Shown here: one piece after another, positions 1-8,302 of the stretch | How positions within the stretch are numbered: position 1 is the first letter of the stretch | How the letters are laid out: each line of letters starts with the position of its first letter | NCBI GenBank assembly: GCA_021800165.1 | Contig: JAJYZF010000036.1 | Location: forward strand, 1 to 38,254 | Direction: 5' to 3' | Origin: Planctomycetota bacterium | Lineage (GTDB): Bacteria > Planctomycetota > Phycisphaerae > WQYP01 | Length of the DNA stretch: 38,254 nt | Notes under the pieces: generated by a model | The model's input: only the letters and a program-made list of their open reading frames with translations | The model's database searches: none | What the model was told of the DNA's origin: nothing | Position numbers and translations under genes: made by a program

Positions 1-18
1 TTCCATCGGTCGGATCAT
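1..18 (-). CDS. 5' end of a leftward gene cut by the window edge
   Basis: On the minus strand an ATG at 18-16 is preceded by a perfect GGAGGA Shine-Dalgarno at 25-30 with 6-nt spacing. The six codons inside the window read MIRPME. The gene runs off the left edge, so its product cannot be named. It is divergent from the branching enzyme gene, and the about 200 bp between them must hold both promoters. Confidence 0.6.
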
Positions 19-58
19 TGTGAATCCTCCTTGATTCGTTACCACATCCTGGGCCTTG

Positions 59-75
59 GCCGCCACAATGGCGGC
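59..75. other. 7-bp stem-loop in divergent intergenic region
   Basis: GCCGCCA and TGGCGGC form a perfect 7-bp stem with a CAA loop. On the minus strand it would lie in the leader of the left-edge gene, about 40 nt ahead of its start codon. No T-run follows in either useful direction, so it is not an obvious terminator. Its function is unknown. Confidence 0.35.
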
Positions 76-160
76 TTTCCGCCTCTAATCCTAACCCAAA
101 ACCGCCAACAATAGGAGTTACACCCCCGACCGATACCAAGCAACAATTCCTGCAAACCGA

Positions 161-166
161 TATAAT
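161..166 (+). promoter_or_regulatory. Candidate -10 box for branching enzyme gene
   Basis: A perfect TATAAT lies about 57 nt ahead of the first candidate start codon of the branching enzyme gene. The region 16-18 nt upstream has no good -35 match, so this is a -10-only prediction. Confidence 0.35.
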
Positions 167-222
167 CAGGCCGTCCCTGCAAGAATCCCACCCGACCTAT
201 CGGCTGTGGGAGTACGCTGGGC

Positions 223-2388
223 TTGGCCACGTCGGAGCTTCTCTTGAATAAAAAGAAACGCCTCAGAACTCCGCCAATCTCCCAAAGCGATCGCGCCCAA
301 GGTGCCGCAGCACCCGCCCCACCAGATCCCGGCGAAAGCCCGCCCCCCCCCATCCCGGACGGTACCCAACTGGTGCAATTCGATTCATGGCTGGAACCGC
401 ACCGGGCCGATCTGCAGGAGCGCTATCAGCACTATCGGGCCGCACTGCAACACATTCAAAAAAATGGCGGGCTTACCGGTTCCATCAGCCAAGGGCATCA
501 TTATTTCGGATTTAACCGCGGCACGCAGAACCGCCAAACCGGAATCTGTTACCGCGAATGGGCACCGGCCGCTGGCAGTCTGGCCTTGGTCGGGGACTTT
601 AACGGCTGGAATCGCCAGAGCCATCCCCTCGCCCGCGACGAATTTGGCGTGTGGAGCTTATTTCTGCCCGATCAACTCTATGCTGACAGACTCGTCCACC
701 AAAGTCGGGTGAAGGTTCATGTGGTTTCCGATAGCGGTGCGATGGATCGTATTCCCGCCTATATCCGCCGGGTTATTCAAGATCCGGGCACGGCCGATTT
801 TTCCGGTCAATTTTGGATGCCTCCACAACCGTTTGCTTTTCTCCACAGCCCGCCGACGCTCCGGGGCGGATTGCGCATCTATGAAGCCCATGTGGGCATG
901 GCCCTGGAAGAACCACGTGTGGGCACCTTCAACGAATTTACCCAGCACATCCTGCCGCGGATCGCCGACCTCCAATACAATGCCATTCAGCTTATGGCCG
1001 TAATGGAGCATCCATTTTATGGCTCTTTTGGTTACCACGTGAGTAATCTTTTCGCCGTTAGCTCACGCTTCGGCACTCCGGAAGATCTCAAGCGCCTCAT
1101 CGACACGGCCCACGGTCTGGGCATGATGGTTTTGCTGGACGTGGTACACAGCCATGCCATCAAAAATCTTAACGAGGGCCTGAACCGCTTTGACGGCACC
1201 GACTACCAATATTTTCACGCCGGGCCGCGTGGCCAGCATGTCGCATGGGATTCGCTGTGTTTCGATTACCGCGTCTACGAGGTTCGACGATTGCTTCTAA
1301 GCAACCTGCGGTTTTGGCTGGAGGATTTCCGGTTTGACGGCTTCCGTTTTGACGGAGTTACCAGCATGATTTATCTGGATCATGGCCTGGGAGCCAAATT
1401 CACCAGTTACGATAACTATTTCGGCCCCAATGTGGATCTCGATGCCGTTACGTATCTCCAACTGGCCAACCAGTTAATCCATCAGCTCAAGCCTGATGCG
1501 ATCACAATCGCGGAAGATGTTTCGGGCATGCCCGGCATGGCCAGACCGGTTGATGAAGGAGGTCTGGGCTTTGATTATCGTCTGGCGATGGGCATCCCCG
1601 ATTACTGGATAAAACTGCTTAAGGAACAACGGGACGAACAGTGGGATCTGGGCGAACTGTACCACACTTTGCTCAACCGCCGCGCCCGCGAAAAGCATGT
1701 CGGCTATGCCGAAAGTCATGACCAGGCTCTGGTGGGCGATAAAACCATCGCCTTCTGGCTGATGGACAAGCAAATGTATTGGAACATGAACAAGTCGACC
1801 CAGGATTTAGCCATTGACCGGGGCCTGGCCCTGCACAAGATGATTCGGCTACTCACCTTCAGCCTCGCCGGTGAAGCTTACCTGAATTTCATGGGCAACG
1901 AATTCGGCCACCCCGAATGGGTGGATTTTCCCCGCCCCGGCAATAACTTCTCCTACCACCATGCCCGCCGGCTATGGTCCTTAAGCGATGCGGAATACCT
2001 GCGCTACCGCGGACTGAAAAACTTTGATCGGGCCATGCAGATGCTCGACATTCAATTTAATCTTCTGCAAGATCCATTTATCGAACAACTTCTGCTCCAT
2101 CCGGACACCCGCCAACTGGGTTTTCGCCGCGGCCCGCTGGTCTTCATTTTCAACTTCCACCCCACGCAATCCTACACCGATCTGCGAATTCCGGTTCCAG
2201 ACCCTTGTGATTATCGGCTGGTTCTCGATACCGACCGTCCCGAGTTTGAAGGCCACAACCGTGTCGCCGCCGATCTGGTCTATCCCCGCCAAAATGTGCC
2301 CATGTATGGCCGCGGCCAAAGCGTGCAAATATATCTTCCCAGCCGCAGTGCCCAGGTACTGGCTCCGACAGGTAGTTTTCCGGCCTGA
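223..2388 (+). CDS. glgB: 1,4-alpha-glucan branching enzyme (GH13)
   Basis: Transfers alpha-1,4 glucan segments to alpha-1,6 branch points in cytoplasmic glycogen. Residues about 105-195 look like the N-terminal CBM48 module (REWAPAAG, VGDFNGWN). The GH13 barrel follows with DVVHSH (306-311), nucleophile D377 in FRFDGV, acid/base E431 in IAEDVSG, and D500 in YAESHDQ; an all-beta C-terminal domain ends the protein. The AESHDQ and FRFDGVTSM motifs resemble the eukaryote-like branching enzymes also found in some bacteria, rather than E. coli GlgB. The start is a TTG at 223 with GGGAG 10 nt upstream; a second TTG at 244 with GGAG 6 nt upstream is equally possible. The first 45 residues are Pro/Ala-rich and unlike the family. 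No other glycogen gene is adjacent. Confidence 0.93.
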   Translation: MATSELLLNKKKRLRTPPISQSDRAQGAAAPAPPDPGESPPPPIPDGTQLVQFDSWLEPHRADLQERYQHYRAALQHIQKNGGLTGSISQGHHYFGFNRGTQNRQTGICYREWAPAAGSLALVGDFNGWNRQSHPLARDEFGVWSLFLPDQLYADRLVHQSRVKVHVVSDSGAMDRIPAYIRRVIQDPGTADFSGQFWMPPQPFAFLHSPPTLRGGLRIYEAHVGMALEEPRVGTFNEFTQHILPRIADLQYNAIQLMAVMEHPFYGSFGYHVSNLFAVSSRFGTPEDLKRLIDTAHGLGMMVLLDVVHSHAIKNLNEGLNRFDGTDYQYFHAGPRGQHVAWDSLCFDYRVYEVRRLLLSNLRFWLEDFRFDGFRFDGVTSMIYLDHGLGAKFTSYDNYFGPNVDLDAVTYLQLANQLIHQLKPDAITIAEDVSGMPGMARPVDEGGLGFDYRLAMGIPDYWIKLLKEQRDEQWDLGELYHTLLNRRAREKHVGYAESHDQALVGDKTIAFWLMDKQMYWNMNKSTQDLAIDRGLALHKMIRLLTFSLAGEAYLNFMGNEFGHPEWVDFPRPGNNFSYHHARRLWSLSDAEYLRYRGLKNFDRAMQMLDIQFNLLQDPFIEQLLLHPDTRQLGFRRGPLVFIFNFHPTQSYTDLRIPVPDPCDYRLVLDTDRPEFEGHNRVAADLVYPRQNVPMYGRGQSVQIYLPSRSAQVLAPTGSFPA

Positions 2389-2433
2389 CGTGGTGGGTCC
2401 ATCGCGGGATGAGAGCCGGCACCGGCGGCCGAG

Positions 2434-2452
2434 GCAGAATCGGAGATTCTGC
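2434..2452. terminator. Stem-loop between convergent genes
   Basis: GCAGAATC-GGA-GATTCTGC is a perfect 8-bp stem with a 3-nt loop, 46 nt past the glgB stop and 43 nt past the stop of the convergent gene. A second GC hairpin (GCCGG-CA-CCGGC) lies at 2415-2426. Neither is followed by a U-tract, so a bidirectional transcript-end structure is likely but a classical intrinsic terminator is not shown. Confidence 0.45.
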
Positions 2453-2494
2453 GTTCATACTACAGGGTGAGGGACCGGTTCCCGCAGGCACTGA

Positions 2495-3265
2495 TCAATG
2501 CCGCAGTCGTCGGCGGGAGGTGCCCGTGTCCAGGCCAAGGGTGCTTCCGGGTCTCTCCACCGCAGCGGCAGAATCAATACCGCGCATGGGACGCCGTAGA
2601 CCCGCCAGTCGACGGGCACGCAATTTGGTCATCGGCTTGAGGCGCCGCGGCCGGAGAGTGAATTTGGCCATGGCCTGTTCACTGGTCATCCAGTCAATGG
2701 ATTTGCTTTCGAGTTGTCGCAGGGCCATCTGCCCCTGGTAAGCATCGTGCGCTGCCAGGCAATCTCTTATCATCGCCACCTTCTGTCGCCGCTGCACCAG
2801 CCCGAGCACCGCCATGCGTACAGAGGATTCAAGCGGTCCACCCACCACCAGCCACAACGGGGCGTCGGATTCTGAAAGCAGCCGATCGAAGCGTGGTGAT
2901 TCAAACGGATTGATCTGCTGCAGATCGAAAATATATTGCGGAGCCGCGTTAAAACCATCCGCTGGAAAATCTGTACCGCAATCCAACGGCAGTTCCACTG
3001 CGCCGGGTATACGCGTAAATGGCAGCTTGCAGAACCCGGCGGTATTCGGCGCGCCTATGGGCAGATCGGCAGTTTGTCCGGGCATCAGCACGCGGTGCAA
3101 TCGGGTACTTACCACAGGTACGTGCGCCATCGCGACCCAGGCAAAAAATTCACGCATACGCGGCACTACCGCCGCCACTTCATGCAACGGATACATTCCG
3201 CGGGGAGAAAATAAATCCGCCTGCGTATTAATATCCAATACTACCGGCCGGCTAACGCTAAACAT
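2495..3265 (-). CDS. Isochorismatase-like fold protein, probably catalytically inactive
   Basis: 256 residues. The N-terminus (VVLDINTQADLF, 8-19) and the segment WLVVGGPLESSVRMAVLGL (138-156) match the two core strands of isochorismatase/nicotinamidase-like cysteine hydrolases. In active members the first motif carries Asp two residues before Gln, and the second a Cys before V-x-x-AVLGL. Here these positions are Asn13 and Ser148, and the usual V-A-T cis-peptide segment reads G-P-L. The fold therefore seems kept and the catalytic pair lost. The C-terminal about 60 residues are basic and not typical of the family. ATG at 3265 is chosen because GAGAGG lies 8 nt upstream; a GTG at 3274 overlaps that site. 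The gene is convergent with glgB and divergent from the ABC operon. Confidence 0.7.
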   Translation of the reverse strand: MFSVSRPVVLDINTQADLFSPRGMYPLHEVAAVVPRMREFFAWVAMAHVPVVSTRLHRVLMPGQTADLPIGAPNTAGFCKLPFTRIPGAVELPLDCGTDFPADGFNAAPQYIFDLQQINPFESPRFDRLLSESDAPLWLVVGGPLESSVRMAVLGLVQRRQKVAMIRDCLAAHDAYQGQMALRQLESKSIDWMTSEQAMAKFTLRPRRLKPMTKLRARRLAGLRRPMRGIDSAAAVERPGSTLGLDTGTSRRRLRH

Positions 3266-3655
3266 AACACACACCTCTCTCTTGCAAACTCGGCCCCGGG
3301 TCTGGGCGACAACGCCAAGGCCCGTCCTGCGAGGAACCCGCCTAATTCTTTATCGGCGAAGTCCTCTGATGGAGTATACGCACAACTCCCGGTCTGGTTG
3401 TTAGCAAAACCGTAAGACCGCAATAAGATAACGCTGCAAAAATCATGCCATGGCCAAGCAACACGCAGTGCAGGGATGATAATACGTCATTGCGTACCTG
3501 GTTCCGAGCGTTGTGCTGATAACATCCCATCTACCGCACAGCGGGCCATTTTTCTCTCCCAGCCATGGGCTGGAGTTGACCTCTATGCTGCGCCGCCGGA
3601 GAATGCCCAAGACTTGGCGGTGAATGTGGCTAAACAACGTACAAGGGCTATTTTG
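3266..3655. other. Divergent intergenic region, 390 bp
   Basis: It must hold the promoters of the leftward isochorismatase-like gene and the rightward ABC operon. I see no convincing -35/-10 pair, no clear terminator and no credible small gene. Confidence 0.5.
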
Positions 3656-4597
3656 ATGTCCGACAATCCTGCGAGCATTCTCTTTGCGATGGAAAAGGTC
3701 ACCAAGAACTACGGTACCATCATCGCCTTGAACGAGCTTTCCGTGCGCGTTTCGCCGGGCGCGATCGGACTGCTAGGCCCCAACGGATCGGGCAAGACGA
3801 CCATGATCCGTACCCTGCTGGGACTGATCCGAGCGGATAGCGGTAGCGCCCAGGTGCTGGGAATCGATGTTCGGCGTGAACCACTGGACATTCGGCGGCG
3901 TATCGGCTTTGTTCCCGAAGACGAATGTCTATTTCCGGGTGTGGCTGGGATTGAATTTGTCGCCTACGCCGGTAAACTCGTCGGCATGCCGGCCAAAGAT
4001 GCCATGCAGCGTGCCCATGAAGTGCTGGATTATGTGGGCCTGACGGAAGTACGGTACCGCAAGGTGGAATCGTATTCTTCCGGGATGAAACAGCGGCTGA
4101 AACTGGCGGCGGCCATTATCCACGACCCCCAACTGCTGATTTTAGATGAACCAACCAATGGCATGGACCCCGCAGGCCGAAAAGACATGTTGGCTTTGGC
4201 CAGCGACCTGGCCCATCACAAAGCCATGAGCGTGTTGTTTTCCAGCCATTTGTTGCCGGATGTGGAAGCCGTCTGTGATCATATTATCGTGCTGGGCGCA
4301 GGCCACTTGCTGGTGCAGGGAGATATCCACGAGCTTAAGGCCGCCCACCAAGGCGGTTTTGAAGTGCGATTGAAGGAGGACGGAGCGTCATTTGCCCGGT
4401 ACCTCACGGACCTGGGTTGTACCGTGCAACGCCGCGGAGATATTTTGCTGATACAGATTCCCCCAAACTCTTCTCCGGCCATACTCTGGCGGGCCGCTGC
4501 CGTCACCGGGCAGCAAATACGCCACCTGCGGCCGCAGCGCAGCACCCTGGAGGAGGTTTTCTCGAATGCCGTGGAGCGCAGCCCATGCCCATTATAG
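3656..4597 (+). CDS. ABC transporter ATP-binding protein (ABC-2 type, first pair)
   Basis: 313-residue nucleotide-binding subunit that would drive export or membrane remodelling with the permease encoded next. Walker A is GPNGSGKT (41-48). The signature is the variant YSSGMKQ, Walker B is LLILDEP followed by TNGMDP, and the H-loop is FSSHLL. About 80 C-terminal residues after the ATPase core are a typical appendage of ABC-2 drug/polysaccharide-type ATPases. ATG at 3656 is preceded by AAGGG with 8-nt spacing; the frame is open for 60 codons further upstream, but without family similarity. Its end overlaps the next start by 13 nt, so translation is probably coupled. The substrate cannot be told. 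Confidence 0.88.
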   Translation: MSDNPASILFAMEKVTKNYGTIIALNELSVRVSPGAIGLLGPNGSGKTTMIRTLLGLIRADSGSAQVLGIDVRREPLDIRRRIGFVPEDECLFPGVAGIEFVAYAGKLVGMPAKDAMQRAHEVLDYVGLTEVRYRKVESYSSGMKQRLKLAAAIIHDPQLLILDEPTNGMDPAGRKDMLALASDLAHHKAMSVLFSSHLLPDVEAVCDHIIVLGAGHLLVQGDIHELKAAHQGGFEVRLKEDGASFARYLTDLGCTVQRRGDILLIQIPPNSSPAILWRAAAVTGQQIRHLRPQRSTLEEVFSNAVERSPCPL

Positions 4598-5676
4598 ATC
4601 AAGGCTATCAGCACTGGTCAGGCCGACTGGCCGGCCACCGGTGGCGCTGGCTGGCGATAACGCGGCACGGTGTAAAAATCGCCATGCGCAGCTACTTTCT
4701 ACGCTACGTCCTGCTGGTGGCATGGGTGCCGGCGCTGGTGCTGGTCACCACCCTTTCGGCCTGGGGTTTGCTGGAGCGCAAATCCAAATTAGCCCGAATA
4801 TTCAGCCAGTTTATGCAATTCATGAACCCCGGCGTTATTGCCGATCCACGCCACTACCGCGCGGAGGTATGGCGGTTGGCCTACGGCTACTTTTTTCATG
4901 TTGAATTGTTCTTTGCCATGATTGTGATTTTAATTGTCGGCCCAGGCTTGATCAGCCGGGATTTACGGGTCAACGCCCTGCCGCTCTATTTTTCCCGCCC
5001 TCTGCGGCGTATCGACTATTTTCTTGGCAAGCTCGGCGTGGTGGGAACTTTTCTGGGCATGGTGCTGATCGTGCCCGCGGTCATTGCCTATATCTTCGGG
5101 CTGCTCTTTAGCGTGGATTTTACCGTGGTCCGCGATACTTTTGCCATTCTGGTCGGGGCGACAGCCTACGGCCTGCTCATAACAGTTTCCGCTGGACTGT
5201 TAATCCTGGCCTTGTCCGCACTCTCGCGGAATTCCCGGTATGTCGCGCTGTTGTGGCTCGGACTGTGGTTTGTCGGCGGCATAGGGAGTTCGGTGCTCAG
5301 CGCAGTGCATCAGCAACAGCGACGTTACGTCTACCACCCTGCATCGGCGTTACGCGTCGCCCCACCACACCGGGGAGCTTGGGGGGCCACGCCAGCCGTC
5401 CAAGAGCCTGCTGTGCCCACGAGCCGCAACTGGCGTGCGCTGCTCTCCTACACCGCCAACCTCTCGCGGGTGGGGGCTCATTTGTTGGGCACGAACACGG
5501 CCTGGGAAAAACTTTCGCGGTTGGAACCGACCGCGCGAGGCCGCCGCAGCCTGCTGGCCAGGTTTGGCGGGCCGTGGTATCCATGGTATTGGTCGGCTGT
5601 CGTTTTGGCCGTCTTATTGGGACTCTCCTTATGTATCCTCAATCTGTCGATTCGGACACTGGACCGGCTGAAATAG
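4585..5676 (+). CDS. ABC-2 type transporter permease (first pair)
   Basis: 363-residue integral membrane subunit with about six hydrophobic segments: near residues 40-60 (VLLVAWVPALVLVTTLSAWG), 110-130, 150-175, 190-215, 220-240 and 340-360. A soluble segment rich in basic and aromatic residues lies between segments 5 and 6. The motif of a cytoplasmic loop between segments 2 and 3 (SRDLRVNALPLYFSRPLRR) resembles the coupling region of ABC-2 permeases, where a similar RPLxR element follows the second helix. ATG at 4585 has GGAG 8 nt upstream and lies inside the end of the ATPase gene. The 3' end overlaps the second ATPase start by 46 nt. Confidence 0.8.
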   Translation: MPIIDQGYQHWSGRLAGHRWRWLAITRHGVKIAMRSYFLRYVLLVAWVPALVLVTTLSAWGLLERKSKLARIFSQFMQFMNPGVIADPRHYRAEVWRLAYGYFFHVELFFAMIVILIVGPGLISRDLRVNALPLYFSRPLRRIDYFLGKLGVVGTFLGMVLIVPAVIAYIFGLLFSVDFTVVRDTFAILVGATAYGLLITVSAGLLILALSALSRNSRYVALLWLGLWFVGGIGSSVLSAVHQQQRRYVYHPASALRVAPPHRGAWGATPAVQEPAVPTSRNWRALLSYTANLSRVGAHLLGTNTAWEKLSRLEPTARGRRSLLARFGGPWYPWYWSAVVLAVLLGLSLCILNLSIRTLDRLK

Positions 5677-6599
5677 AACCAATCATCGCCTTCCGCGACG
5701 TGAGCAAGTGGTTTGGCAATGTCATCGGTCTAAATAAACTATCCGTATGCATTGCCCCAGGCATCACCGGATTGCTGGGGCCAAACGGGGCTGGTAAATC
5801 CACATTGCTGCAATTGGCCACCGGCCAACTGTTGCCCAGCAAAGGCACCGTGGAGGTGCTTGGCCAAAGGACGTGGAACAATCCCTGGTTAAATCGCCGC
5901 ATTGGTTTGTGTCCGGAACAAGATGCCCTGTATGAATGGATGACTGGCGTGGATTTTCTTGCAACCTGCGCCCGCCTTGGTGGGATGAGCCGCACGCAAG
6001 CCCGTCAAGCCAGTGAGCGGGCGCTGGAAACGGTCGGAATGACCCGGCATGGAAATCGCATCGTCGCGGGTTATTCCAAAGGCATGCGGCAGCGCACCAA
6101 ACTGGCCCAGTCGCTGGTGCATGACCCGCAGGTGCTGTTTCTCGATGAACCGTTGACCGGCACCGACCCCGTAGCCCGGCACGATCTGATGGACATCATC
6201 CAGCGTCTGGCCGGAGCCGGCAAAAGCATCCTTATTTCCAGCCACGTACTCCATGAGGTGGAAGCCATCACCTCCAATATTATCCTTCTGAATCATGGGC
6301 GGCTGCTGGCCCATGGCCATATCCGGCAAATTCGCGACCTTATGGATCAACATCCACACCGCATTGTGCTGGTATGCAAAGATTGCCGCGCTCTGGGGGC
6401 CAGTCTGATTCAATGGCCGCCTGTGGAAAGCATTCACCTGCAAGGCTGCGATCAATTTCTCGTGGTGGAAACCCGGCAACCGGACGCTTTTTACGCCGGA
6501 TTGCCCCAACTGGCTCTGCAGACCAACCAGCAGATTACGGAAATGTATTCCCAGGATGACAATTTGGAGGCGGTGTTCCGTTACCTGGTGCCGACATGA
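5631..6599 (+). CDS. ABC transporter ATP-binding protein (ABC-2 type, second pair)
   Basis: 322-residue ATPase paralogous to the one at 3656-4597. Walker A is GPNGAGKS (50-57), the signature is YSKGMRQ, Walker B is VLFLDEP followed by LTGTDP, and the H-loop is ISSHVLHE. ATG at 5631 lies within the preceding permease gene; the upstream sequence has only a weak GGGA site, consistent with coupling to upstream translation. It ends in an ATGA overlap with the second permease. The presence of two distinct ATPases and two distinct permeases suggests either a heteromeric exporter or two co-expressed ones. Confidence 0.88.
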   Translation: MYPQSVDSDTGPAEIEPIIAFRDVSKWFGNVIGLNKLSVCIAPGITGLLGPNGAGKSTLLQLATGQLLPSKGTVEVLGQRTWNNPWLNRRIGLCPEQDALYEWMTGVDFLATCARLGGMSRTQARQASERALETVGMTRHGNRIVAGYSKGMRQRTKLAQSLVHDPQVLFLDEPLTGTDPVARHDLMDIIQRLAGAGKSILISSHVLHEVEAITSNIILLNHGRLLAHGHIRQIRDLMDQHPHRIVLVCKDCRALGASLIQWPPVESIHLQGCDQFLVVETRQPDAFYAGLPQLALQTNQQITEMYSQDDNLEAVFRYLVPT

Positions 6600-7495
6600 C
6601 CTTACCAACTTCCCAAAATTCACGGTCCACGGAGGCCACAGCGCCCATGCCGCGCCTGACCCGCCTACAATCGGCTTGGGCACTTTATAGTTTTAGCCTC
6701 CGGCAACACCGCCACGGCAAACGATGGATAACGATGGCTGTGCTGGTACTGCTCCCCCTACTGCTGGCAACCCTCTCGCGAGCCACCGATCCTGGCGTGG
6801 CCGACCGGGTGCTGGAATTTGATCTGGCGTTCATGTTTATCCCGCAGGGTCTTTTGCCCCTGCTCGCTTTAGTCTACGCCTCCGGCATCCTCCAGGATGA
6901 ACAGGAACAACAAACCATCACCTATCTTTTGCTGCGCCCTATTTCCAAGCCTCTCTTGTACGTGGTTAAACTGCTGGCGGCAATAACCGCCGCGGTGCTT
7001 TTGGCATGGGTTTCCACAGCCCTTACGTATGCCGTCATTTACGCCGGACATATTCACCAGACCGATGCCGTGCCGCGCTGCCTGCAAGCGTGCCTGATCG
7101 ATGGCTTGGCCGTGGTAACATATTGTTGCCTGTTTGGGCTTCTGGGCCTGTTGACCCGTCGTGCGCTCATCGCCGGCATCGTCTACATTGCTCTGGTGGA
7201 GGGCCTGCTGGCCAACCTGCCCTTCGCCATCCGCCTGATCACCGTGCTCTACTACACCCGCCTTATCGCGTATCGCGCGCTGCCATTCGTAGTGTCCAGG
7301 CCATTCGGCGGTAGCCGCAATATCGCAGCGGATGCCTGGCATTTTCACGTCAGCGGCGATCCCACTCTGGCCCATGACCCGCACACGTGGCTATGCGTTG
7401 CCTTGCTGCTGGGCGGCGGTTCGCTCTGTGCTGCTGCAGGCTCACTGTTGTGTAGGAACCGCGAATTCCATGTTAAGACCGCGGACAAGACTTAA
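6596..7495 (+). CDS. ABC-2 type transporter permease (second pair)
   Basis: 299-residue membrane protein. Hydrophobic segments occur near residues 46-62, 78-96, 122-145, 165-185, 187-207 and 265-287. The cytoplasmic motif EQEQQTITYLLLRPISK after the second helix is the counterpart of the RPLxR motif in the first permease and is typical of ABC-2 permeases. The ATG overlaps the TGA of the ATPase gene by 4 nt (ATGA). An internal Met at residue 18 could be an alternative start. Its last 23 bp overlap the end of the convergent methyltransferase gene. Confidence 0.8.
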   Translation: MTLPTSQNSRSTEATAPMPRLTRLQSAWALYSFSLRQHRHGKRWITMAVLVLLPLLLATLSRATDPGVADRVLEFDLAFMFIPQGLLPLLALVYASGILQDEQEQQTITYLLLRPISKPLLYVVKLLAAITAAVLLAWVSTALTYAVIYAGHIHQTDAVPRCLQACLIDGLAVVTYCCLFGLLGLLTRRALIAGIVYIALVEGLLANLPFAIRLITVLYYTRLIAYRALPFVVSRPFGGSRNIAADAWHFHVSGDPTLAHDPHTWLCVALLLGGGSLCAAAGSLLCRNREFHVKTADKT

Positions 7496-8240
7496 AACCC
7501 ACCGCGGTACGTTCGCCGGATAGCGCGGTGCAAACGGCATCCGGTGCCGCCAGTCGGCCTACTGAGCCCCGACGCCCATTCCCGGTCAGTTTTGCTTCGC
7601 GCTCAAGCATAGCCTTTTTCGTGGCCACACCACCTGGAGCGCTAAAACCGGTTAATTGGCCGAACTTGCCCAGCACCCGATGGCATGGAATCAAAATTGG
7701 GAATGGATTCGCCGCCAGCGCTCCGCCAACCGCCCGAGCCGCACCGGGTTGGCCCAGATTGGCGGCAAGTTCCCCATAAGTAAGGGTGCGTCCCGGCGGA
7801 ATCCGGGTTGTCAGCCGCAACACACTTTGTGCAAAGTTCGATAAGCCGCCCATCTCCAGATGAGGCCGCCACTGGGCCCAGATAGAGGCATCCCAAGACG
7901 ATCCGCCCCGATCACTTGCGTAATAATCCCGCAAAAATTGGGCCAACAGAACCACGCGATTGCAACCATTGGTTAGTCGCCTCGCTGGCCTAAGGTGCCC
8001 CCGCTGCCGTTGGGCCTGTGGAAAATCGCGGCGCATCTGCCGGCACAAGGCGGATAGGTTTCGTTGGGCAGCTACAATTTTCAATAGAACCGCGTGGCCG
8101 GGTCTGGCCGCTCTCCCGCTGTCGTCCGCCCCATCGCGCCACACCATTGCGCAATAACCCCAAGCCGTTGCCACTACCCACCATTTCTCTACCGCGGTGG
8201 CGGGTGGCGGTTTTCGATTGGACTTGGCAACAAATGTCAT
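7473..8240 (-). CDS. ogt: Methylated-DNA--protein-cysteine methyltransferase
   Basis: Suicide repair enzyme that takes alkyl groups from O6-alkylguanine (and O4-alkylthymine) onto an active-site cysteine. The C-terminal domain shows PPGRTLTYGELAANLG (148-163), the helix-turn-helix region ARAVGGALAANP, and the invariant PCHRV with acceptor C186, then LTGFSAPGG. An N-terminal beta-rich domain (residues 18-120) precedes it. At 255 residues it is longer than typical Ogt proteins (about 160-190); the excess is an insertion around 40-95 and a 38-residue basic tail. ATG at 8240 has no good Shine-Dalgarno; a promoter-like pair sits immediately upstream, so the message may be nearly leaderless. It is convergent with the ABC operon. 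Confidence 0.9.
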   Translation of the reverse strand: MTFVAKSNRKPPPATAVEKWWVVATAWGYCAMVWRDGADDSGRAARPGHAVLLKIVAAQRNLSALCRQMRRDFPQAQRQRGHLRPARRLTNGCNRVVLLAQFLRDYYASDRGGSSWDASIWAQWRPHLEMGGLSNFAQSVLRLTTRIPPGRTLTYGELAANLGQPGAARAVGGALAANPFPILIPCHRVLGKFGQLTGFSAPGGVATKKAMLEREAKLTGNGRRGSVGRLAAPDAVCTALSGERTAVGFKSCPRS

Positions 8241-8278
8241 GCATTGACGTTATAAGAGAGTCCACGCGAAGTCAATGC
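8241..8278 (-). promoter_or_regulatory. Inverted repeat overlapping the ogt promoter
   Basis: GCATTGAC (8241-8248) and GTCAATGC (8271-8278) form a perfect 8-bp inverted repeat with centres 30 bp apart, starting at the base next to the ogt ATG. On the minus strand TTGACT (8275-8270) and TATAAC (8254-8249) make a -35/-10 pair with a rather short 15-nt spacer. The upstream repeat arm overlaps the -35 box and the other covers the likely start of transcription, which is the geometry of an operator. The regulator is unknown. Confidence 0.5.
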
Positions 8279-8302
8279 TGGACCCATAAACAGGAAGTAC
8301 CC

